Shown here one piece after another: positions 6,703 through 13,693 of a DNA stretch of 32,289 bases. The number at the start of each line of letters is the position of its first letter. The stretch's first letter is position 1. The notes under the pieces are model-generated. The model searched no databases, was not told the DNA's origin, and worked only from the letters and a program-made list of their open reading frames with translations. Location of the stretch: the NCBI GenBank assembly GCA_944384545.1, contig CALWTT010000061.1:1-32289 (forward strand), read 5' to 3'. The translations under genes and the position numbers were made by a program. The DNA comes from an uncultured Clostridia bacterium (GTDB taxonomy: Bacteria > Bacillota > Clostridia > Oscillospirales > CAG-272).

Positions 6703-8889
6703 TCATTCCTCATGCAGCACATAGCCCGCACGGTCCAGCCAGACCAGCACATGCGAGGCAAAGCCATGATTGCAGCTCGCCGTCGGCGTCATATTCTCCC
6801 ACAGCGTTCCGGTCTTCTCCGCCATCGGCAGGAAAAAGCCCCGGATATCCTCCAGCATGCGTTCGGTTTCCCCATAGCGCTGCAAAAGCTCCAGCCGCAG
6901 ATAGTTCCCGATGAACGCATTGGCAGGCGCCACCTCCGGGTAGGCACCCGTCTCTGTGCGCACACTGCCGAATTCGTCCCGCAGGCGGACCCACAGTTCT
7001 GCATCCTGCTCCGGCGTTGCCACACCGCAGAAAAACGCATAGTACTGGCACGCCTCGGTACAGATTCCCGTGTTCTCCAATACCCCGTTCCGCCGCTGCA
7101 TATTGTCGGCATAAAACCCGCTGCCGGTCCGCGACAGAGCCCGGATGCGCTCCCGCAGCTCCGATGCCTCCCGCATCAGATCCGCGTCCCCGTACAGACG
7201 TCCCAGTGCCTCCTTCATCGATGCATACAGCATATTCGTCGGAAAGTTCACATCCTGCACCAGCTCGTTCGCACGCGACCATTCGACAAACACCCATCCC
7301 GGCAACGATTCCAGCAGTCCGTCCGCATTCTCATAGCCGCGGAACCAGGAAAGCAGGCCGTACATTCTCTCCCGCGCCTGTCCGATCAGCTCCTCGTCGC
7401 CCGACCGCGCGCGGTATTCCTCCAGCTCCAGTACATACCACATCGCCCAGTTCGGAATGTACTGATTCCCGTCCCAGGTGTCCGCCGGATAACACATAGG
7501 CAGCATCCCCTTCGGCAGGTAGGTCTCCTCCCCGAACCGATCCGGCATCAGAAAGTTTTCCAGAAATGCCCGCTCCACACGCGAGCCCCCGGTCAGCACC
7601 TTCTCCACACGCGCCGTGAAAAAGCTGTCGCAAAGCCAGCCCGCCCTCTCCCGCGACGGACAGTCCATATAGATGTCCACCGCATTGGCCGCAAAGGTCT
7701 CCAGGGCCGCGTCGTAGATCTTCTGCATCCCCTCGTCCCCACCGCAATAGCGCGCACGGATCAGGCGGCTCGGATAGGCAATCTTGAACATCTTCATCCC
7801 GCGCACCGTCGCCTTTCCGTAACGCACCGCGATCCGCAGGGCACGCATGCAATAGGGCTCTGTCGTGTATATATGGTACTTTCCTGCCGCCATGCGGTAG
7901 TGCAGTACATTGCAGGTGGACATCCGGAAGGGATTCAGCGTCCCCTCTTCTCCGAAAAATTCGTCGAACAGCAGATACAGCTCGCACCCGGTTGCGCTCT
8001 CGACCGTAAAGTCCAGGATTCCCGCATAGTCCCGCCCGAGATCTATGTCCGCATACCCGTCCGGCGCAAGGTCCATGCTCTGGGCGCTCCGGCAGAAGAA
8101 CGACGAGGTCCGCCGGAAGGTCATCCGGCTCACGTCACGGCAGACCTGTGACACCAGCTCTTCCTCCCGGAACCCGTCGCAGAAGCCCGGACGCAGATCC
8201 GGACGCCCCGCGCAGGCAATCGAGCGGTCGGTGTATACCGGACGGCTGTCATCGCAGCCCACTACCCCTTCGCCGATTTCCCCGATCGGCAGTATCACCG
8301 GATACTCCCCGTACGGCTGCGTCCGCACCAAAAAGGAACGGTCCCCCACATCCGACAAGCCGACCGTACGCCCCTCGCCTCCGTTTTCATATCCGAACGC
8401 TCCAGGCCCCAGCACATACTCTTCAATAAATGGGCGCTGATAGCTGTATCGCGGAACCAGACGCACGCGCTCCTCCACTGCATATGCCGTAAAGCCGCCG
8501 CTTCCGTCCGCCGCCGTGCAGGCAATCACACGGTCTCCGTCCGTCACCTCCGCGCACAGGAACGACGGCGCGCACACCCCGGCGAATCCCCGCGCGTAAT
8601 AGCCCGCCACACGCACCGACAAAATCACACTCTCGCTTCCGCTGCAATACTTGGACAGCGCGATCTGGTCGACACGGTAATACCCCGCCCCGCTGCGCGC
8701 CGGTCCGTATGCCACAAACGAGCCGTTCACCGCCACCACATAGCTTGCACAGCCCGCAAGTGACAGCACCGGGCTCAGCAGACCGGGGGGCAGTACCGTG
8801 ACAAAACTCAGGTGGGTATTCATCTGTTCGCTGCAACCCTCTTCCCAGACCGGGCGGGCCGCACGAAAATAAAAGGCCGGCGTTTTCAT
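6703..8889 (-). CDS. GH78-like six-hairpin glycosidase (alpha-L-rhamnosidase superfamily)
   Basis: From the chosen start the protein has 728 residues. The N-terminal half carries beta-sandwich modules (YVVAVNGSFVAYGP and VILSVRVAGYY resemble the rhamnosidase N domain). The C-terminal half is an (alpha/alpha)6 barrel. DCPSRERAGWLCD (409-421) corresponds to the GH78 motif DCPQR-E-RLGW, with Glu414 near the acid position. TLWENMTP with Glu698, then NH at 707-708, matches the catalytic base region. The motif is one residue shorter than usual, so this is a divergent subgroup and rhamnose may not be the substrate. No signal peptide is seen. An upstream in-frame ATG at 8937 has no good ribosome site, whereas AAAGGA lies seven bases before 8889. 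It is probably the first gene of a unit with the esterase and GH110 genes. Confidence 0.82.
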   Translation of the reverse strand: MKTPAFYFRAARPVWEEGCSEQMNTHLSFVTVLPPGLLSPVLSLAGCASYVVAVNGSFVAYGPARSGAGYYRVDQIALSKYCSGSESVILSVRVAGYYARGFAGVCAPSFLCAEVTDGDRVIACTAADGSGGFTAYAVEERVRLVPRYSYQRPFIEEYVLGPGAFGYENGGEGRTVGLSDVGDRSFLVRTQPYGEYPVILPIGEIGEGVVGCDDSRPVYTDRSIACAGRPDLRPGFCDGFREEELVSQVCRDVSRMTFRRTSSFFCRSAQSMDLAPDGYADIDLGRDYAGILDFTVESATGCELYLLFDEFFGEEGTLNPFRMSTCNVLHYRMAAGKYHIYTTEPYCMRALRIAVRYGKATVRGMKMFKIAYPSRLIRARYCGGDEGMQKIYDAALETFAANAVDIYMDCPSRERAGWLCDSFFTARVEKVLTGGSRVERAFLENFLMPDRFGEETYLPKGMLPMCYPADTWDGNQYIPNWAMWYVLELEEYRARSGDEELIGQARERMYGLLSWFRGYENADGLLESLPGWVFVEWSRANELVQDVNFPTNMLYASMKEALGRLYGDADLMREASELRERIRALSRTGSGFYADNMQRRNGVLENTGICTEACQYYAFFCGVATPEQDAELWVRLRDEFGSVRTETGAYPEVAPANAFIGNYLRLELLQRYGETERMLEDIRGFFLPMAEKTGTLWENMTPTASCNHGFASHVLVWLDRAGYVLHEE

Positions 8890-9147
8890 ACTGCTATCCT
8901 TTCCGTTTCTTCGGCGCGCTTTGCGCCTGATTTTCATTTCGTGCTTTTCTTATTCGTCGTTTCTCATGCTGTCATGCTGTATTCTGCATTCTGCGGTTCC
9001 GCATCCTGGTATTTTTCCTCTCTTCTGTTCCCGCGACAGGGATGCGCCTCCGGAAACACCGCTTTTCTGTCAGATGCGGTCGGTTTGTGTCCGCACCGCC
9101 GGGCGCCTGCGGATTTTGCCGTCCCGGAACGAACGCAAGTTATCCCC

Positions 9148-9176
9148 ATTATACCTATCTGCTGTCAAAATGTAAA
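9148..9176 (-). promoter_or_regulatory. Promoter of the GH78-esterase-GH110 unit
   Basis: On the minus strand TTTACA (9171-9176) and TATAAT (9148-9153) are separated by 17 bases. It would give a leader of about 250 bases. A TTGACA inside the spacer is only nine bases from the -10 box and cannot be its -35 partner. Confidence 0.65.
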
Positions 9177-9205
9177 GAGGGCAGGGGAAATTTTTCCATA
9201 CAATC

Positions 9206-9234
9206 TTGTTCCGGCATACATTATATGATACAAT
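9206..9234 (+). promoter_or_regulatory. Promoter of the short-chain dehydrogenase gene
   Basis: TTGTTC (9206-9211) and TACAAT (9229-9234) are 17 bases apart, followed by an A-rich start region. The leader of about 45 bases contains an interrupted dyad (ACGGC/GCCGT) just upstream of the AGGAGG ribosome site. Confidence 0.55.
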
Positions 9235-9287
9235 AGTAACAAAAAACAGAACGGCACGCACGACGCGCCGTGCATAGGAGGGATTCG

Positions 9288-10058
9288 GTGCGGATCGGAA
9301 TTGTCAGCGGCGCCAGCGCCGGGATGGGACGGGATTTTGCGCGTGCACTGGTCGGGCGGGGACCCGAAGAACTGTGGCTGCTCGGGCGCCGGGAGGAAAG
9401 ACTTGCCGACCTTGCCGCAGAGCTGGCGCCCGCCGTCCGCACGAGAATTTTTCCGGGCGACCTCAATGAGCCGGCGCGGATCCGGGAAATACAGGACGCG
9501 CTGGCACAGAGCGGCGGGGCGGTCTGCTGGATCGTCGCTGCCGCAGGTGAGGGACGGATCGGCAGCTTTGCCTCCGGAGATCCCGACAGGTTCCGGCGCA
9601 TGATCGATCTCAACTGCGGCGCCCTCACGGCCCTGATCTCGGTGGCGCTGCCCTATACCGAGACCGGCGCCCATATCCTCACCCTTGCCTCCGCCGCCGC
9701 CTTCCTCCCCCAGCCGGGATTTGCCGTCTATGCCGCGACCAAGGCCTATGTCCTCCATTTTTCACGCGCGCTCGGACGGGAGCTTGCCCCGCGCGGCATC
9801 CGCGTCACGGCGGTCTGCCCCGGCCCCGTGCGCACCGAGTTTACAGAACGGGCTGAGCAGGACGGAGAAAAAATGCCTGCACGGAAAAAGAAGTATGCAA
9901 CAGAGAGCAACCATGTGGTGAAAATCGCTTTGCGGGCCGCAGAGCGGGGGCGTGCGGTCTGTACCCCCACCGTCGCCATGAAAGCAGCCCGCCTCGCCGC
10001 AAAATGTCTTCCACACGGGTTCCTGATGCGCTTTTTCCCGACAAAAGAAGAAAAATAG
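9288..10058 (+). CDS. Short-chain dehydrogenase/reductase (SDR)
   Basis: This 256-residue protein has the classical SDR layout. The nucleotide-binding loop SGASAGMG is at 7-14, GRREERL at 33-39 probably favours NADP(H), Asn109 sits in DLNCG, and the catalytic set is Ser135, Tyr148 and Lys152 in YAATK. PGPVRTEF (178-185) is the usual substrate-loop start. The C-terminal end (MKAARLAAKCLPHGFLMRFF) resembles the membrane-leaning tail of acyl or steroid-type SDRs. The GTG at 9288 is preferred because AGGAGG lies six bases upstream; a GTG at 9270 would put that site inside the gene. It has its own promoter. The substrate cannot be told from sequence, and nothing beside it hints at a pathway. Confidence 0.9.
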   Translation: MRIGIVSGASAGMGRDFARALVGRGPEELWLLGRREERLADLAAELAPAVRTRIFPGDLNEPARIREIQDALAQSGGAVCWIVAAAGEGRIGSFASGDPDRFRRMIDLNCGALTALISVALPYTETGAHILTLASAAAFLPQPGFAVYAATKAYVLHFSRALGRELAPRGIRVTAVCPGPVRTEFTERAEQDGEKMPARKKKYATESNHVVKIALRAAERGRAVCTPTVAMKAARLAAKCLPHGFLMRFFPTKEEK

Positions 10059-10509
10059 GGGGCGTGTGTCCCGAAGGGTTCTGCGGATCCGGCACACGGC
10101 AACAGATGCTTCTGCAAAAACAACAAAGAAAAAATGCAGAAGCTGCAGCGGCTTTTCCCCGAAGCGCGCGGGCTTCCCCCAAAAGGGCAGGGACTTTCCA
10201 CCCGTTTCCGGAGCGGAATTCCTGTGAAAAATGCCCGGCCACACAGGACAGATTGAACAAAAAATCCGTTGCATTTTCTACATGCCCTCCCGCCCCTCCG
10301 GCTTGACCGCCTGCCTGCTCTATGATACAATGTAAAAAAGGGGGCCGGCCCGGCGCCCTCTGCCACCCGGCAGGGTTCAAGGCAGTATCGGCCAGCCGGG
10401 CTTTCCCCGCTCTGCGTTCCCTCGGCATTTCCCTCTTCTCCCGGCCGCATATGCACCCGGATTCCGGGGCTCACACATCTCCGGTATCGGTGATCTGTAA
10501 GGAGTGTAC
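10059..10509. other. Non-coding gap upstream of the CotH-like gene
   Basis: The gap holds the promoter at 10303-10331 and, at 10108-10143, a perfect 9-bp hairpin (GCTTCTGCA/TGCAGAAGC) with an 18-base loop made almost wholly of A. No T run follows, so it is not a standard terminator. The downstream leader is about 170 bases. No gene is seen. Confidence 0.5.
10303..10331 (+). promoter_or_regulatory. Promoter of the CotH-like gene
   Basis: TTGACC (10303-10308) and TACAAT (10326-10331) lie 17 bases apart, about 180 bases before the start codon. The leader is GC-rich with no recognised regulatory fold. Confidence 0.6.
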
Positions 10510-12078
10510 ATGTATTTCAGAGACGAAAAAATCTGGCATCGGCCCTTCCGTGAAATCTGGCCCATGCTCGTTCTTCTCCTCCTGGTCGTGTTCGGCGGCC
10601 TCTTTGCCCTTGGACATTATGCCTACCATAATTATCATGTCTGGGAGAATCATGTCGTTGCCGCCACCTGCACCGCGCCTGGCTATACCACACATACCTG
10701 CCGTATCTGCGGCATCAGCCATACCGATACCTATACCACCGCATCCCATACGTACAGCGCCTATATCACCATACGCGAGCCCGGTGAGGAAACCGTCGGC
10801 ATCCGCGCCTCCTATTGCTCCGGCTGCGGCGATTGTCACCTATCCGAAATCCCGCCCACGCTTCTCCTTCCCTCGGTGCACCTGGACGGGAATATCGGAT
10901 CCATGTCCTCGGATGTCGCCGTGCCCTTGCAGATGACCTACGATTCCTATCAGGTCTTCTTCACCGCGACCGCCGTCGCGCGCTGGCAGGGCTTTACGGC
11001 TGCCGGGTTCCCCAAGAAAAACTATAATATCAAGCTCTATACCGACGATACCCTCACCATCCATCAGCGGGAGGATCTCGGATTCGGAAACTGGGGGGCA
11101 CAGTGGAAGTACACCATCAAGGCCAACTACATCGACCGCTCTCACGCGCGCAATATTGTCACCTGCCGACTCTGGGGACAGATGGTACGCACACGAGAGA
11201 ATTCCAACCCCGACCTCCTCAACGCACCCAATGCAGGCGCCACCGACGGCTTCCTCATCCGGGTATGGCTCAACGGCGTCTATACCGGCATTTATACCAT
11301 GAATATCCCCAAGGACAAATGGATGTTCGGCATGGATGAAGAAACGCATCCCTACTCTGCCATCATTACCTCCCAGATGCACAACAGTACCAACCGCTTC
11401 CAGGCCACCACCGACCTGTATACCACGCAGGACTGGGATGTGGAATACTGTTCTACCGGCGAGGATATTGCCTGGCTCAACGAAAGCTTCAACAATATGA
11501 TCCGCTTTATCCGCGATACCTCCGGCAACGCGTTCCGCGAGGGAATTTCCGAGTATGTGGATGTGGAGGCCGCCATCGATTATACCATTATGTGCTTTGC
11601 CATGTACGGGCCCGACAACTGGGACAAAAACATGGTCCTGGTCACCTACGACGGGGTGCAGTGGATCCCCTGCCTCTATGACGCCGACTGCTCCTTCGGC
11701 CTCTACTGGGCCGGTACCTATTTCTACACACGCACCGAAATGGATCGATGCCTTCCCACCGTCGTCCGGGAGACCTCGATTTATACCAACAACTGGATGC
11801 TCTCCAAGATCGCCTATTATTTCTACGACGAATTTGTCGACCGGTACTGGGAGCTGCGCGACAGCGTCCTCAGTGAGGAAAACATGATTGCGGCCTTTGA
11901 AGAGTTTGAAAACAGCATTCCCTACCGCTTCTTTGAAGAAGATCTGCGGATCAATGCACTCCCCAATCCCATAGATCCTGCCAACGGCCTCGAAAACAAT
12001 GCCGATCAGGCCGCCGCCTTTATTGAATGGCGCATGGCACGGCTGGATGAGGCAATGCGCAATCTGCGCCGCGCGTAG
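10510..12078 (+). CDS. Membrane-anchored CotH kinase-like protein with cysteine motifs
   Basis: The 522-residue protein has one N-terminal membrane segment (about 18-38). A short outer module follows, with Cys54, Cys64 and Cys67 (CTAPGYTTHTCRICG) and then Cys103, Cys106 and Cys109. The first part resembles the repeats found in many clostridial surface proteins. From about residue 120 it matches the CotH kinase fold: FPKKNYNIKLY (168-178), WKYTIKANYIDRSHARN (199-215), LNGVYTGIYTMNIPKDKW (254-271), and the acidic motif LYDADCSFG. CotH proteins are atypical kinases that phosphorylate extracytoplasmic proteins; in Bacillus, CotH phosphorylates spore coat proteins. No substrate gene is adjacent. 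The ATG at 10510 has AAGGAG five bases upstream and is preferred to GTG at 10504. Confidence 0.88.
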   Translation: MYFRDEKIWHRPFREIWPMLVLLLLVVFGGLFALGHYAYHNYHVWENHVVAATCTAPGYTTHTCRICGISHTDTYTTASHTYSAYITIREPGEETVGIRASYCSGCGDCHLSEIPPTLLLPSVHLDGNIGSMSSDVAVPLQMTYDSYQVFFTATAVARWQGFTAAGFPKKNYNIKLYTDDTLTIHQREDLGFGNWGAQWKYTIKANYIDRSHARNIVTCRLWGQMVRTRENSNPDLLNAPNAGATDGFLIRVWLNGVYTGIYTMNIPKDKWMFGMDEETHPYSAIITSQMHNSTNRFQATTDLYTTQDWDVEYCSTGEDIAWLNESFNNMIRFIRDTSGNAFREGISEYVDVEAAIDYTIMCFAMYGPDNWDKNMVLVTYDGVQWIPCLYDADCSFGLYWAGTYFYTRTEMDRCLPTVVRETSIYTNNWMLSKIAYYFYDEFVDRYWELRDSVLSEENMIAAFEEFENSIPYRFFEEDLRINALPNPIDPANGLENNADQAAAFIEWRMARLDEAMRNLRRA

Positions 12079-12088
12079 CATAAACAAA

Positions 12089-12128
12089 ACACACGGGGCT
12101 CGGTTTTTCCGTACCCCGTGCGTTTTTT
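12089..12128 (+). terminator. Intrinsic terminator after the CotH-like gene
   Basis: CACGGGG (12092-12098) pairs with CCCCGTG (12114-12120), with an inner CGG/CCG pairing in the loop, followed by TTTTTT (12123-12128). It sits just past the stop codon, between convergent genes, and may also stop read-through from trpS. Confidence 0.8.
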
Positions 12129-12359
12129 GTCTGGAAAAATACCACGGATAGTCTGCGCCGCAGCTTCCGCCAAATGCGTCTGCTGCATCGTTTCCTCCCC
12201 GCTGCGGATAGTGAAGAGGACGGATGCGTGTGTTCCGGAAGGTAAACAAAGCACAGAAAACCGGGCGAAAAGGCGCTGGCTCCGCGTCTCATCACAACCC
12301 CGCACGGCCTTCCTTTTGCGGAGCGCATCCGATTCCGCGTGTGCGGCCGGAAAACCCGC

Positions 12360-13358
12360 TCACAGCGTGACAAAGCCGAGCTTCCGCCGGACCTTGCCAA
12401 GCGTCCTCTGCGCCGCCGCGGAGGCCGAGGCCGCTCCTGTACGCATCACCTCTTCCAGATACCCCTTATCCTGCATCAGGCGCGCATACTCCTCACGCAC
12501 CCCGGCAAGTCCGTCCGCGCAGGCCTCTCCCACCGCTGTCTTGAAGTCGCCGTAGCCGCGGCCCGAAAACTCACGCGTGATCTCCTCGTCGCTCTTACCG
12601 GTAAAACAGCTGTATATGGTCATCAGATTCCCGATTCCGTCTTTTCCCTCCCCACGGCAGACCTCGCAGCCTGAGTCGGTCACCGCACGACGGAATTTCC
12701 GCAGAATGTCGTCCTTGCTGTCCAGTATATAGACCACGGCATTCTGGTTGCTGTCGGATTTCGACATCTTCACGCCGGGATCCCCCAGCGACATGATCTT
12801 CATCGCGTTCTGCGGAATATACCCCTCCGGCACCACAAAGGTATCGCTGTACAGACCGTTGAACCGATTCGCAATATCCCGCGCAAGCTCCAGATGCTGC
12901 TTCTGATCTACACCCACCGGGACCAGCTCGGTTTGGTACAACAATATATCCGCCGCCATCAGTGTCGGATAGGTAAACAGACCGGCATTGATATTATCCG
13001 CGTTCTTCGCGCTCTTATCCTTGAACTGCGTCATGCGCGACAGCTCCCCGAACATGGTAAAGCAGTCCAGTATCCATCCAAGCTCCGCATGCGCCGCAAC
13101 CTGCGACTGGACAAACAGCGTATTCTTTGCCGGATCCAGTCCCGCTGCCATATACAATGCCAGCGTCTCGTAGGTCCGCCGACGCAGATCCGCCGGAACC
13201 TGCCGCACCGTGATCGCATGCATGTCCACCACGCAGTAAAAACAACGGTATTCTTCCGAAAACGCTCCGAAATTCCGGATCGCGCCAAGATAGTTCCCGA
13301 TTGTCAGATTCCCGGAGGGCTGTACGCCCGAAAACACCACTTTCTTTCCGTTCAGCAT
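12360..13358 (-). CDS. trpS: Tryptophanyl-tRNA synthetase
   Basis: TrpRS charges tRNA-Trp with tryptophan at the cost of ATP. The 332-residue length is normal for bacterial TrpRS. The class I signatures are PSGNLTIGN (14-22, the HIGH equivalent) and KMSKS (197-201). AADILLYQTELVPVG (135-149) followed by DQKQHLELARDIANR (151-165) is the typical Trp-adenylate pocket region. The ATG at 13358 has AAGGA five bases upstream and directly precedes LNGKKVVFSGVQPSG; in-frame codons further upstream lie before the promoter's start point. The promoter at 13398-13426 leaves only about 35 bases of leader, too short for the T-box that often controls this gene in Firmicutes. It is a single-gene unit, convergent with the CotH-like gene. 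Confidence 0.97.
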   Translation of the reverse strand: MLNGKKVVFSGVQPSGNLTIGNYLGAIRNFGAFSEEYRCFYCVVDMHAITVRQVPADLRRRTYETLALYMAAGLDPAKNTLFVQSQVAAHAELGWILDCFTMFGELSRMTQFKDKSAKNADNINAGLFTYPTLMAADILLYQTELVPVGVDQKQHLELARDIANRFNGLYSDTFVVPEGYIPQNAMKIMSLGDPGVKMSKSDSNQNAVVYILDSKDDILRKFRRAVTDSGCEVCRGEGKDGIGNLMTIYSCFTGKSDEEITREFSGRGYGDFKTAVGEACADGLAGVREEYARLMQDKGYLEEVMRTGAASASAAAQRTLGKVRRKLGFVTL

Positions 13359-13397
13359 AGGTTTCCTTTTCTGCCCCTTTATTCTTTCTTCACCGCT

Positions 13398-13426
13398 ATT
13401 ATAGACCTCGCGTCCCGGTTTGTCAA
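13398..13426 (-). promoter_or_regulatory. trpS promoter
   Basis: On the minus strand a consensus TTGACA (13421-13426) and TATAAT (13398-13403) are 17 bases apart. The start point would fall near 13391, leaving a leader of about 33 bases. Confidence 0.85.
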
Positions 13427-13591
13427 GGGCACGTCTGCTCTCGCACACGGATGTCTTTTCCATGCCCTCTCTCCCTGTACGCTGCATCCCATTCTTTTAC
13501 CACCGACTGCCATCTGCCGGGTTTTCCTTTTTTCCTCTTTACCGTTCTTTTTATACGATTCTTTAAAATTAAGGAAAATAGCAAAAATCTC

Positions 13592-13620
13592 TTGCCTTTT
13601 TTATATATTTGTGGTATCAT
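13592..13620 (+). promoter_or_regulatory. nifJ promoter
   Basis: TTGCCT (13592-13597) and TATCAT (13615-13620) are 17 bases apart inside an AT-rich stretch. It gives a leader of about 67 bases with GGAGG ten bases before the start codon. Confidence 0.6.
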
Positions 13621-13693
13621 ATACGGTGGTAGTGCAGCGTCACTGCCTCCCTTGCATACAAAAATATTACATAAAAACGGAGGATTCCCAAAG

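Larger units (their letters stand above)
8890..9287. other. Divergent control region with a long leader
   Basis: The gap between two divergent genes holds one promoter per strand (minus 9148-9176, plus 9206-9234), back to back and 29 bases apart. The minus-strand leader before the GH78-like gene is about 250 bases. I could not match it to a known riboswitch, and it contains no credible leader peptide or terminator. Confidence 0.5.
13359..13693. other. Divergent promoter region of trpS and nifJ
   Basis: The gap holds the trpS promoter (13398-13426, minus) and the nifJ promoter (13592-13620, plus). The stretch 13540-13620 is clearly more AT-rich than its surroundings and may act as an UP element for nifJ. 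I see no gene or leader structure. Confidence 0.5.

Noticed and set aside
9154..9167. TTGACA on the minus strand near the GH78 promoter
   Set aside because: Only nine bases from the TATAAT, so it cannot be the -35 element; TTTACA at 9171-9176 has the right spacing.
12006..12188. Minus-strand frame of 60 codons with a good GGGAGG ribosome site
   Set aside because: It runs through the terminator at 12089-12128 and into the antisense of the CotH-like gene end. The sequence does not look protein-like.
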